Position numbers and translations under genes: made by a program
Shown: positions 17,615 through 25,666 of the stretch, in pieces
Layout: each line of letters opens with the position of its first letter
Position numbering within the stretch: position 1 is the first letter of the stretch
The notes under the pieces: model-generated
Database searches by the model: none
What the model saw: only the letters and a program-made list of their open reading frames with translations
What the model was told of the DNA's origin: nothing
From: Ruminococcus sp.
GTDB lineage: Bacteria > Bacillota > Clostridia > Lachnospirales > Lachnospiraceae
Assembly: GCA_020024635.1 (NCBI GenBank)
Contig: JAHHTL010000020.1
Coordinates: 1 to 39,986, forward strand
DNA length: 39,986 nt
Reading direction: 5' to 3'

Positions 17615-17643
17615 ATTATACGAACTTTAAACTTTCATGTCAA
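17615..17643 (-). promoter_or_regulatory. Consensus promoter of the ispG-polC operon
   Basis: On the minus strand, perfect TTGACA (17638-17643), a 17-nt spacer and perfect TATAAT (17615-17620). The start would be near 17608, giving a leader of about 100 nt that includes the inverted repeat at 17552-17579. Confidence 0.88.
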
Positions 17644-17780
17644 TGCTATCTCAATTCTCTCATTTTATGTCATTTTGTTTCGTTTTGAAACTTCTTTTTA
17701 TTTTGTGTTGAGTATTGACACATATCGCAAATTTTTCTGTGCAAACTGTTAAAATACTAAATCATGCAGGAGGTACATTT

Positions 17781-18137
17781 ATGAAGTTTTCATCTACATT
17801 AAAAGCACTTCGAGAAGAAAAGCATATTACACAAGAAGAACTCGCGTCATACCTTGGCATCACAAGATCTGCTGTTGCAGGTTACGAAACAAAAGGAAAA
17901 CAACCAGATTTTGAACGTCTTATTTTAATTTCAAAATTTTTCAATGTTACCATTGATTATCTCATATGCGGAAAGGATTGCTCGAATGTCTCTGTTGCAA
18001 ACAAAACAACAAAAGAAGCAAATCTTATCCATTCCTATCGCAAACTCTCAAAAGGCTCCCAAATAGCTTTGGACAAATATTTACTTTTTCTTTTATCAAC
18101 AGAAAAAGAGACAAAAGAGAATTCCAAACGCTGTTAG
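17781..18137 (+). CDS. XRE-family helix-turn-helix regulator
   Basis: A 118-residue protein. Residues about 6-62 are a Cro/CI-type HTH (LKALREEKHITQEELASYLG, then SAVAGYETKGKQPDFERL), followed by FNVTIDYLICG, the common end of such domains. The C-terminal half (about 75-118) is short and has no recognisable sensor domain. AGGAGG seven bases before the ATG fixes the start. A TTGACA lies at 17715-17720, but no well-placed -10 follows. It is divergent from ispG and faces the lone ABC gene across 117 nt. It may control that gene or the ispG side; neither can be shown from sequence. Confidence 0.88.
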   Translation: MKFSSTLKALREEKHITQEELASYLGITRSAVAGYETKGKQPDFERLILISKFFNVTIDYLICGKDCSNVSVANKTTKEANLIHSYRKLSKGSQIALDKYLLFLLSTEKETKENSKRC

Positions 18138-18154
18138 AAGCTAAAAATAATAGT

Positions 18155-18177
18155 GCGTAACCTCTAATCGGTTACGC
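18155..18177 (+). terminator. Weak terminator-like hairpin after the XRE gene
   Basis: GCGTAACC and GGTTACGC form an 8-bp perfect stem with a 7-nt loop, 17 nt after the XRE stop. On the plus strand CCTTTAT follows, only a weak T run. It could end the XRE transcript inefficiently. Confidence 0.4.
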
Positions 18178-18254
18178 CCTTTATGACTTGTTGTTTATGT
18201 ATAGGATTGTTACATATGTCTCTTTCAAACTTTGATTCCCCTAAGTATTTTTTC

Positions 18255-19850
18255 TTACACCTCACTCAAATCTATAATTTCGTCAAGCTTTGATTTCGTT
18301 TCTTGACTCAATTTATGGCTAATCATAACCACCATGAAATCTTCCTTTAAAATCATATTTTCAATATATTGACTTGCTTCCGCATCTAAACCTGCTGTTA
18401 CCTCATCTAAAAATACTATTTTTTTATTCCTAGCTAATGCTCGTGCTAGTGAGATTCGTTTTCTTTGTCCGCCGGATAAGTTTTTACCATTTTCACTTAG
18501 TTCTTCTTCCGGAGTTAATTGTGTAAAATCCACTTTCCTTAAAAGGTGATCCACATCTGCAAAATCGTTCGATATTTTAATATTATCCCCGAGACTTTCA
18601 TTAAATAAAAACACATCCTGACTGACATAGGCAATATCATCAAACAACACATCCTGTTTTTCCTTTGCCACTCCATTTATAAGTATTTCGCCATCATAAT
18701 CATCCAATTCACCTAATATTGTCTTTAATAACGTGGTTTTACCAGAACCACTTTTTCCAACTATTGCGTATTTTTTGCCAGCTTCCAATGAAATATTTTT
18801 ATATGTAATCACTGTATCCTTGTATTTCACTGACAAATTTTTTATTTCTATTTTTTCAATATCTTTTCCCTTGTTCCCAGATAATTTTTCAGATAGAATC
18901 TCGTTATTCCTTTTTATAAAAGGCTTGGTAAACCTATCGTCATATATTTCTTCAATATTTGAAAATTTTTCTTTGTATAAATCCCGCCCAGATTTGTAGA
19001 ATGATTTTTCAGAGATAATATTTTCTAATGAATCACCAAGCATGGGCATTAGTCCAATTACAGACAACAGAAATCCAGCCGGAAGTTCTTTTTTGATGAC
19101 AAGATACGATAAACATATAATCGCAATTACTGTAAATAGATTACTTATAAATGTCAAAACTGAGGATATATTTCCTGCAAAAATGTCAATTTTAGAAATA
19201 CTATTTGCATACCTTTCGCTCACTCTTTCAGATTTTGTTTTGAATTTTCCAAAAGCAGAATTTTCTACAAAGTCTGCATACCCTAGAAGCACTTCTGTTA
19301 TTTTCTTTAAAAAATTTTCACTTTCATCTTGACTAAAAATAATATATTCGGATAATTTGCGTTCAAATTGCTTTTGTACAATCCATAAAACAAATGCCAA
19401 AGACATTCCTATGATGCACATTGACCAGTGTATCTTATATAAAGAAACTAAGATAAAAATAATTAACGCCAGATGAAACGTAATCGAAATCAAGCGATCT
19501 AATGTTAAATTCACTACTTTTGAAACATTATTTACATATATATTTGCTCTTTCCCCAACTGTTTTGGAATAAAAATCTGAAAATGCGATTTTTTCGTAAT
19601 AATGATCGATTCTACTATTTAACTGTCGCTTTACATAGTAGGAAGAAGTTGCTTTACATCTTTCATTAATCGACATCATAAAAGTACTAAGGACGTACAA
19701 TGCTATAATTATGATACCATTTCTTAATAATTCATCCACATGATCCACTACCAAATAAGAAAAGCCATTTACAAGTAAAACCTTGGTAATCGCATATGCA
19801 ATGGTTATAAGTATTGCCAATTTTACAGAATTGAATTTTAGTAGCTTCAT
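18255..19850 (-). CDS. ABC transporter, fused permease and ATPase (exporter type), substrate unknown
   Basis: A 531-residue half-transporter. About six membrane helices lie in residues 10-275 (for example about 12-32, 45-60, 123-140, 142-158, 228-250, 258-275). The ATPase domain follows from about 332, with Walker A GKSGSGKT (365-372), signature LSGGQ (458-462), Walker B IVFLDE (478-483) and H-loop His512, so it looks active. It is shorter and more A/T-rich in codon use than the ABC gene at 20440. No peptidase C39 domain and no obvious substrate gene is next to it. GGGAGG precedes the ATG. Such exporters often move peptides, but that is inference here. It is the most accessory-looking gene in the window. 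Confidence 0.88.
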   Translation of the reverse strand: MKLLKFNSVKLAILITIAYAITKVLLVNGFSYLVVDHVDELLRNGIIIIALYVLSTFMMSINERCKATSSYYVKRQLNSRIDHYYEKIAFSDFYSKTVGERANIYVNNVSKVVNLTLDRLISITFHLALIIFILVSLYKIHWSMCIIGMSLAFVLWIVQKQFERKLSEYIIFSQDESENFLKKITEVLLGYADFVENSAFGKFKTKSERVSERYANSISKIDIFAGNISSVLTFISNLFTVIAIICLSYLVIKKELPAGFLLSVIGLMPMLGDSLENIISEKSFYKSGRDLYKEKFSNIEEIYDDRFTKPFIKRNNEILSEKLSGNKGKDIEKIEIKNLSVKYKDTVITYKNISLEAGKKYAIVGKSGSGKTTLLKTILGELDDYDGEILINGVAKEKQDVLFDDIAYVSQDVFLFNESLGDNIKISNDFADVDHLLRKVDFTQLTPEEELSENGKNLSGGQRKRISLARALARNKKIVFLDEVTAGLDAEASQYIENMILKEDFMVVMISHKLSQETKSKLDEIIDLSEV

Positions 19851-19918
19851 TATAGTATCCTCCCAAAACTGTTGCCCTAATTCAAAAATTGATTATAGGA
19901 AATAACCCCTTTTACTAG

Positions 19919-20428
19919 TTACGCAAAAATACCCCCTATAATCGTATAAGACAATATTGTCATAAGAAAGGCTGCAAGGCATACACCAAGCACAATCGCC
20001 GGAAATGCTTTTCGAAAACGAATTCCAAGTAATGATGCTATAAGTGCTCCTGTCCACGCACCTGTTCCCGGAAGCGGAATTCCTACAAATAATACCAACC
20101 CCCAAAATTCATACTTTTCGATTTTCCCACTTTTGCTCATTGCCTTAGCTTCCAGTTTTTCCACCATTGGTTTTAACTTTTTTGTTCCCTTCATCCAATC
20201 AAAAATTTTTGTGATCAACAGAAGGATAAATGGAATCGGAATAATGTTTCCTATAATACTAATCGGTATTGCCTGCCATTTGGCCACATCAAGAAGTGCC
20301 GGACCTGCAGCAAGAAGTCCCCCTCTAAGTTCCAAAATCGGAACCATCGAAATTAAAAATACGATAAACTCTTTTCCAACTTTACCACCTAGGTTTTCTA
20401 TAAACCAACCAATCAAAACATCTTTCAT
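19919..20428 (-). CDS. Small multi-drug export family membrane protein (COG2426-like)
   Basis: A 169-residue integral membrane protein resembling the Sm_multidrug_ex family. Hydrophobic helices lie at about 19-40, 50-73, 107-131 and 140-165. Typical blocks are MVPILELRGGLLAAG (28-42) and FVGIPLPGTGAWTGALIASLLG. The family's transport function is poorly proven despite the name. AGGAG precedes the ATG. It starts only 11 nt after the upstream ABC gene, so the two are probably cotranscribed. Confidence 0.82.
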   Translation of the reverse strand: MKDVLIGWFIENLGGKVGKEFIVFLISMVPILELRGGLLAAGPALLDVAKWQAIPISIIGNIIPIPFILLLITKIFDWMKGTKKLKPMVEKLEAKAMSKSGKIEKYEFWGLVLFVGIPLPGTGAWTGALIASLLGIRFRKAFPAIVLGVCLAAFLMTILSYTIIGGIFA

Positions 20429-20439
20429 CTTTTATTCTC

Positions 20440-22188
20440 CTAATTCATTTTTACTGTTCTAAATTGCATATTGTAAAGTCCTGCATAAATTCCATTCTTT
20501 TCAAGAAGCTGTTCATGGGTGCCAGATTCTTCAATTCCTTTTTCTGTCAGGACTAAAATTCGTTTTGCATTTCGAATAGTAGATAATCTATGCGCTATTA
20601 CAAATGTGGTTCTATTTTTTGCCAATTGTTCCATTGATTTTTGTACGATTTTTTCACTTTCATTATCCAAAGCAGAGGTTGCTTCGTCAAAAATCAGAAC
20701 TTCTGGATTTTTCAAAAATACACGTGCTATGGAAATTCTTTGTTTTTGACCACCTGATAATTTTACCCCTCGCTGTCCTATGTAGGTATAATAACCATCT
20801 GATAAATCAGAAATAAACCCGTGGGCATTGGCTTTTTTTGCTGCCTGTATCACTTCTTTGTCTGTCGCTTCTGGTCTTCCATATCGAATATTATCCATAA
20901 TCGTCCCTGCAAAAAGATAGACATCTTGCTGTACAATCCCTATATGATTTCTTAGGCTTTCCAACTGAATGGTTTTAATATCTTTTCCATCTAAATAAAT
21001 AGTTCCTTTTGTTGTATCATAGAACCGCGGAATCAAACTACACAGCGTTGTTTTTCCTACTCCCGATGGACCAACCATCGCTATATACTCTCCTGCTTTT
21101 ACTTGTAGATCCAAATGTTCAAATACTGGGGGCTGGTCTTTTTCATAGCAAAAGGTCACATCCTTAAATTCTACCGTTCCTTGTACTTCTTCTAACTGTG
21201 TTTTCCCTTCTTCCTCTAAATCCTCTGGTTTCACAGAAAGAATTTCTTGAAAACGCTCAAATCCAGTAATTCCATTTTGGAATTGCTCCGTAAAGGCTAC
21301 CAGTTTTTTTACCGGATCTGTAAAATTTCCAACGTATAAGATAAAAGTAATTAAATCCGTGACTTTCATTTGATCTGACAGCAGCATGTTAACACCGAAA
21401 ACAAGAACTGCCACCGTTATAAGAGTGCTAAGTGCTCCAAGTCCCGAAAAATAGATTCCCATATAGCGATAACTATTCTTCTTTGCTTTTACATAATTTT
21501 GATTTCCCTCTTCAAACTTTCTAATTTCCTCTTTCTCATTGGCAAAAGATTTCACTACTCTGATTCCAGAAAGACTATCCTCGATTTGCTCGTTGATAAC
21601 AGCAATCTTCTCCCTGTTTCTCTTAAATGCACGCTTCATTTTCCGATTGTACATCACCGCAAAAATAGTCATAATCGGAATAAATGAAAATGCCAAAAGC
21701 GCCAACTTTACATTAACAGTAAGCAAAATCGAAAAGGATCCTACAATCCTTATGATTGAAATGACAAGATCTTCAGGTCCATGGTGCAATAATTCACTGA
21801 TTTCAAAAAGATCGCTTGTGATTCTAGACATCATCTGTCCAACTTTTTGGTCATTAAAGTAGGAAAAGGAAAGTTTTTGGTAGTGGCAAAAAATTTCACT
21901 ACGCATATTTGATTCCATACGTGCTCCCATTTGGTGTCCATAATAAGCAATGTAGAAATTACAAAACATCTCAACCCCAACTAAAATAAGGAGAAGAATT
22001 CCAATCATAAAAATCAAATGTTTTGCCTGCGCAGTCTCAAAATATATCACAGTATTCGTAACATAACGAACCAAAAGTGGAATCACAAGTGTAACTGCAG
22101 CTCCAACTATCGCAAATAGCATATCTGTGAAAAACAAGAGTTTATAGGGTGCATAATATGAAATTAATTTATATATTTTATCTTTCAT
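20440..22188 (-). CDS. ABC transporter, fused permease and ATPase (MsbA/BmrA-like exporter)
   Basis: A 582-residue half-transporter that should work as a homodimer. Six membrane helices fill about residues 1-305, including the family block YYGHQMGARMESNMR. The ATPase has Walker A GPSGVGKTT, signature KLSGGQKQR, Walker B VLIFDEATSALD and H-loop IAHRLST. It resembles multidrug or lipid exporters. The frame opens 4 codons earlier at 22200, but GGAG seven bases before the ATG at 22188 makes that start likelier. The small membrane protein gene follows after 11 nt. A terminator behind prfA lies just upstream. Confidence 0.93.
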   Translation of the reverse strand: MKDKIYKLISYYAPYKLLFFTDMLFAIVGAAVTLVIPLLVRYVTNTVIYFETAQAKHLIFMIGILLLILVGVEMFCNFYIAYYGHQMGARMESNMRSEIFCHYQKLSFSYFNDQKVGQMMSRITSDLFEISELLHHGPEDLVISIIRIVGSFSILLTVNVKLALLAFSFIPIMTIFAVMYNRKMKRAFKRNREKIAVINEQIEDSLSGIRVVKSFANEKEEIRKFEEGNQNYVKAKKNSYRYMGIYFSGLGALSTLITVAVLVFGVNMLLSDQMKVTDLITFILYVGNFTDPVKKLVAFTEQFQNGITGFERFQEILSVKPEDLEEEGKTQLEEVQGTVEFKDVTFCYEKDQPPVFEHLDLQVKAGEYIAMVGPSGVGKTTLCSLIPRFYDTTKGTIYLDGKDIKTIQLESLRNHIGIVQQDVYLFAGTIMDNIRYGRPEATDKEVIQAAKKANAHGFISDLSDGYYTYIGQRGVKLSGGQKQRISIARVFLKNPEVLIFDEATSALDNESEKIVQKSMEQLAKNRTTFVIAHRLSTIRNAKRILVLTEKGIEESGTHEQLLEKNGIYAGLYNMQFRTVKMN

Positions 22189-22238
22189 TATATTCTCCAT
22201 TTTTCTCTTTATTATCTAAGGGTGTAAATTTAAAAATT

Positions 22239-22270
22239 GCTCTATACCATCATTTTTTCTGATATAGAGC
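22239..22270 (-). terminator. Intrinsic terminator of prfA
   Basis: GCTCTATA and TATAGAGC pair across a loop of about 16 nt. On the minus strand AATTTTTAAATTT follows. It starts 8 nt after the prfA stop and ends the rpmE/DUF1385-prmC-prfA transcript. Confidence 0.8.
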
Positions 22271-22278
22271 CTTGAATT

Positions 22279-23352
22279 TTAATCCTCATTCATTTTTGCA
22301 AGTTTTGCAGTTTGATCTGCTGCGATCAAGCTATCAATAATTTCATCTAAATCTCCATTCATAATGGTATCTAGTTTGTGGAGTGTCAGCTTGATTCGAT
22401 GGTCAGTTACACGACCTTGTGGGAAATTATATGTTCTGATTTTCTCAGAACGATCTCCCGTACCAATCTGGCTTCTTCTCGCTTCTGCCTCAGAAGCTTG
22501 TTTTTTCTCCATCTCTAAATCATAGAGTTTTGATCGCAAAAGGCGAAATGCCTTGTCTTTGTTCTGATGTTGTGATTTTTCGGTCTGACTATAAATCACA
22601 ATTCCTGTCGGATAATGCGTCAGACGAACGGCAGAGTCTGTCGTATTGACACACTGCCCACCATTTCCAGACGCACGCATAACATCAATACGAACATCTT
22701 TGTCATCGATCACTATGTCTACATCTTCTGCTTCTGGCATAATGGCTACTGTAATTGTAGAGGTATGAATCCTACCACCACTTTCTGTTTCCGGAACACG
22801 TTGTACACGGTGTACTCCACTTTCGTATTTTAGCCTTGAATATGCTCCCTGTCCCGTAATCATAAAGACACATTCTTTGAATCCACCGATTCCATTCTCG
22901 TTCAAAGAAATCATTTCAATTTTCCAATGGCGATCTTCTGCATAATGCACATACATACGATAAACTTCCATTGCAAACAATGCTGCCTCATCTCCGCCTG
23001 CTCCTGCACGAATTTCCACGATAACGTTTTTCTCATCATTCGGATCTTTGGGAAGGAGAAGAATCTTTAGTTTTTGTTCCAGTTCTTCTACACGTGCCTT
23101 TGACTCATTTAATTCTTCTTTTGCAAGTTCACGCATTTCTTCGTCTGATTCTTCCTCTAGCATAGCGAGACTATCCTCGATATTTTGCTTGCACTGTTTA
23201 TATTCTTTGAATGTATCTACAAGTGGTGCAAGATCACTTTGTTCTTTCATTAAACTTCTAAAACGTGCCGCATCATTTGCCACATCAGGCTCCTGCAGCT
23301 CGCCCATAACTTCTTCATAACGGATCACAAGATCTTCTAATCTGTCAAACAT
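22279..23352 (-). CDS. prfA: Peptide chain release factor 1
   Basis: A 357-residue RF1 that releases peptides at UAA and UAG. The P-x-T codon-recognition tripeptide is PET (187-189) and the catalytic GGQ is at 231-233, whose Gln is the methylation target of PrmC, encoded just upstream. The frame opens 13 codons earlier and would overlap prmC, but the MFDRLEDLV start at 23352 matches family proteins and has AAAGGA upstream. It is the last gene of the cluster before the terminator at 22239-22270. Confidence 0.97.
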   Translation of the reverse strand: MFDRLEDLVIRYEEVMGELQEPDVANDAARFRSLMKEQSDLAPLVDTFKEYKQCKQNIEDSLAMLEEESDEEMRELAKEELNESKARVEELEQKLKILLLPKDPNDEKNVIVEIRAGAGGDEAALFAMEVYRMYVHYAEDRHWKIEMISLNENGIGGFKECVFMITGQGAYSRLKYESGVHRVQRVPETESGGRIHTSTITVAIMPEAEDVDIVIDDKDVRIDVMRASGNGGQCVNTTDSAVRLTHYPTGIVIYSQTEKSQHQNKDKAFRLLRSKLYDLEMEKKQASEAEARRSQIGTGDRSEKIRTYNFPQGRVTDHRIKLTLHKLDTIMNGDLDEIIDSLIAADQTAKLAKMNED

Positions 23353-23377
23353 TGTTTCTTTATCCTTTCCGTTTCTT

Positions 23378-24244
23378 TCAATCTTTGGCACTTACTTTCC
23401 TATCATACACGCCAAATACAACTCGGTCAAGTCCTGCTAGGTCCTTTTTTACGCCAATCTTTGTGTATCCAGCTTCTTTTAATAATTCACTTACGTCCTT
23501 CGCCTGATCATGGCCTATTTCAAATAAAAGGACCCCTTCTTTTTCAAGATATTTTTTTGCTTCATTGATGATAATTTTGTAGAAATACAATCCATCTTCT
23601 TTCCCATCCAAAGCAATCCATGGGTCGTGAAGTCGAACTTCCTCTTGCAATGTGTGAATCACCTCTGTACGAATATATGGGGGGTTGGATACTATAATAT
23701 TCCACTTTCCAACCACCTTTTCAAATAGATCGCTTTGTATAAAAGTAGCCTCTATACCAAGATTCCTTGCATTTTTTCTTGCCACATCAAGTGCTTTCTT
23801 TGAAATATCAATTCCCATTCCTGTTAAGGAAATATGTTTTTCTTGTTTCACATGATGCAAAACACTAAGCAAAATACATCCAGACCCCGTACATACATCT
23901 AATATTTTTTGTGATTGCTGAATTCTAGAGATTGTTTCTTCCACCAAAATTTCTGTATCTTGACGCGGAATGAGTACGTCAGGTGTCACACAAAAGTCAA
24001 GCCCCATAAATGATTGTTCCCCTGTAAGATGCTGCAGTGGAATATGATTCTTTCTTTTTTCTATGTAGGCCTCATATTGCTGTTGTTCTTCTTTGGAAAC
24101 CACACGATCTGGCATGGCAAAATACATGGCTCGGCTGATTCCTGTTACATGTTCTAACAGATAAAAAGCATCCAGATCAGCCTCTTGGATAGAAGCTTCT
24201 TTTAAGCTCCTTTTTCCCTTGTTAAGCATTTCTTCTATCGTCAT
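23378..24244 (-). CDS. prmC: Release-factor glutamine N5-methyltransferase
   Basis: A 288-residue SAM-dependent methyltransferase that modifies the GGQ glutamine of release factors. Residues 1-80 are the helical N-terminal domain. DVCTGSGCI (116-124) is SAM motif I and NPPY (187-190) holds the substrate glutamine. Its ATG overlaps the DUF1385 stop (ATGA), so translation is coupled, and prfA follows 25 nt after its stop. Confidence 0.96.
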   Translation of the reverse strand: MTIEEMLNKGKRSLKEASIQEADLDAFYLLEHVTGISRAMYFAMPDRVVSKEEQQQYEAYIEKRKNHIPLQHLTGEQSFMGLDFCVTPDVLIPRQDTEILVEETISRIQQSQKILDVCTGSGCILLSVLHHVKQEKHISLTGMGIDISKKALDVARKNARNLGIEATFIQSDLFEKVVGKWNIIVSNPPYIRTEVIHTLQEEVRLHDPWIALDGKEDGLYFYKIIINEAKKYLEKEGVLLFEIGHDQAKDVSELLKEAGYTKIGVKKDLAGLDRVVFGVYDRKVSAKD

Positions 24245-25200
24245 CGTGCCGAATCTCCCACACGCTCTTTTTCTTCTCCAAATGTTTCCCTTTGGTATCC
24301 CTGCCAGTCAAACACCGCTTCCACTGCACAGATTGCAACTTCTATCATGTCATCATCTGGTTCTTTTGTTGTTATTTTTTGTACCAGTAATCCTGGTTTA
24401 CTCAAAAGATTAATGAACATATTTTCGCTATTTCCTGCCAAACGTATTATCTCATAGGACACACCTGCAATTAGTGGAAACATTGCAATTCGGAGTACAA
24501 CTCTCATAACATGTGACTGTGTTGTGATAAAAAAGCAAAAAACTATACTAACAAGCATGACAAAAAACAAAAAACTAGTTCCACAGCGTTTGTGTTGCCG
24601 AGAACTTTTGCGAACATTATCTACTGTAAGATCCCAGCCATTTTCTATGCAGTTAATGCATTTATGCTCTGCACCATGATACATAAATGTTCTTTGTATA
24701 TCTTTCATTTTAGAAATAGCAAGAATATAAATCAAAAAAATAGCCAATCGGATCACACCCTCAATCACTGTAAGAAGTGCTCTTGATGGAACGACACTTT
24801 TTAAAAGGCTACTTAAAAAATAAGGAAGTACCATAAAAATAGCAATTGCAAGCACAACAGAAACAGCCACAACCATCCCCATCATATACTTTTCTTTCTT
24901 CTCTTCTTTTTTCTGTTCTTCTTTTGAAAGGGGAGGTTCCTTATTTTCTTCTTCCTCTTCGAAAAAACTTGCCGAAAACATTAACGTTTTCATTCCTAAA
25001 ACCATAGAATCTATAAAATTAAAAATTCCTCTAAGAAATGGAACTGTTCTCGCGAATTCCCATGGAACAACACTGTTATATTGCTGCACTTCTACTTCAA
25101 TTTCTTGATCTGGCTTTCTTACTGCCACTGCATACTGATCTTTGTTCTTCATCATTATGCCTTCCAATACAGCCTGCCCACCTATGTTAGATGACTTCAT
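24241..25200 (-). CDS. DUF1385 membrane protein, function unknown
   Basis: A 319-residue protein of the DUF1385 family. It begins with the family block GGQAVLEGIMM (7-17), has an acidic/lysine-rich linker (81-104), and membrane helices at about 105-130, 140-162, 208-226 and 233-255. Between helices, HGAEHKCINC (H175, E178, H179, C181, C184) and RQHKRCG (H203, C206) are likely metal ligands or redox residues. AGGAGG precedes the ATG. It overlaps prmC by 4 nt and sits in the rho-rpmE-prmC-prfA cluster, as in many Clostridia, which hints at a link with translation or the ribosome. No function is established to my knowledge. Confidence 0.92.
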   Translation of the reverse strand: MKSSNIGGQAVLEGIMMKNKDQYAVAVRKPDQEIEVEVQQYNSVVPWEFARTVPFLRGIFNFIDSMVLGMKTLMFSASFFEEEEENKEPPLSKEEQKKEEKKEKYMMGMVVAVSVVLAIAIFMVLPYFLSSLLKSVVPSRALLTVIEGVIRLAIFLIYILAISKMKDIQRTFMYHGAEHKCINCIENGWDLTVDNVRKSSRQHKRCGTSFLFFVMLVSIVFCFFITTQSHVMRVVLRIAMFPLIAGVSYEIIRLAGNSENMFINLLSKPGLLVQKITTKEPDDDMIEVAICAVEAVFDWQGYQRETFGEEKERVGDSAR

Positions 25201-25227
25201 TCTTCCTCCTGTCTACAGAGACAAAAT

Positions 25228-25255
25228 GGTCAGTTACTTCTATGAAGTGCTGACC
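25228..25255 (-). terminator. Hairpin with T tail between rpmE and DUF1385
   Basis: GGTCAG/CTGACC extended by ACTTC/GAAGT with a small bulge. On the minus strand ATTTTGT follows. It lies only 28 nt before the DUF1385 ATG, so it may act as a partial terminator or attenuator. Confidence 0.55.
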
Positions 25256-25308
25256 TTTTCCTATAATCTCTACCTTTTCTCTTGATAAATGGTCTTTAAA
25301 TTCCACAA

Positions 25309-25335
25309 CAGGCTGAGATGTATCACCTCAGCCTG
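25309..25335 (-). terminator. Terminator-like hairpin after rpmE
   Basis: CAGGCTGAG and CTCAGCCTG form a perfect 9-bp stem with a 9-nt loop, 13 nt after the rpmE stop. The following minus-strand bases (TTGTGG) are not a good T tract. It could protect the mRNA 3' end or help the hairpin at 25228-25255. Confidence 0.5.
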
Positions 25336-25348
25336 CAATAAGTCATTC

Positions 25349-25549
25349 TTATTTAATACCGTATTTTTTGTTGAATTTATCAACACGTCCACGAGCCTGA
25401 GTTGCTTTCTGTTGGCCTGTGTAGAATGGATGACATTTTGAACAAATTTCTACATGGATATCTTCCTTTGTAGAACCTGTTACAAATGTGTTTCCACAGT
25501 TGCATGTTACTGTTGCCTGATGGTATTCTGGATGTATTCCTTCTCTCAT
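25349..25549 (-). CDS. rpmE: Ribosomal protein L31 (zinc-binding type)
   Basis: A 66-residue L31 of the 50S subunit. Four cysteines in CNCG and CSKCHPFYTG form the zinc site of the C+ type, so it needs zinc and can serve as a zinc store. The end GRVDKFNKKYGIK is typical. The frame begins 3 codons earlier at GTG, but AGAGGTG places the start at the ATG at 25549. It has its own promoter after rho. Confidence 0.98.
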   Translation of the reverse strand: MREGIHPEYHQATVTCNCGNTFVTGSTKEDIHVEICSKCHPFYTGQQKATQARGRVDKFNKKYGIK

Positions 25550-25604
25550 GATTTTCACCTCTCTATTTAAAATATAATTATTAATTTTTCTAAACAGCTA
25601 TTTG

Positions 25605-25633
25605 ATTGTAGCACAGTTTAAAACCTTTTGCAA
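25605..25633 (-). promoter_or_regulatory. rpmE promoter
   Basis: On the minus strand, TTGCAA (25628-25633), a 17-nt spacer and TACAAT (25605-25610) with an extended TGTGC before it. It lies between rho and rpmE and gives a leader of about 50 nt. Confidence 0.75.
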
Positions 25634-25666
25634 GTATTTTTCTTCCAAATTCAGTTAAATTTATGC

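Noticed and set aside
17715..17720. Perfect TTGACA upstream of the XRE gene
   Set aside because: No -10 lies 16-18 nt downstream; the nearest TAAAAT is 29 nt away. I do not call a promoter on it.
18155..19928. GGTTACGC after the XRE gene and AGTTACGC beyond the ABC gene, considered as insertion-site repeats
   Set aside because: The shared stretch is only about 7 bases, one copy is simply an arm of a hairpin, and no integrase or transposase is present.
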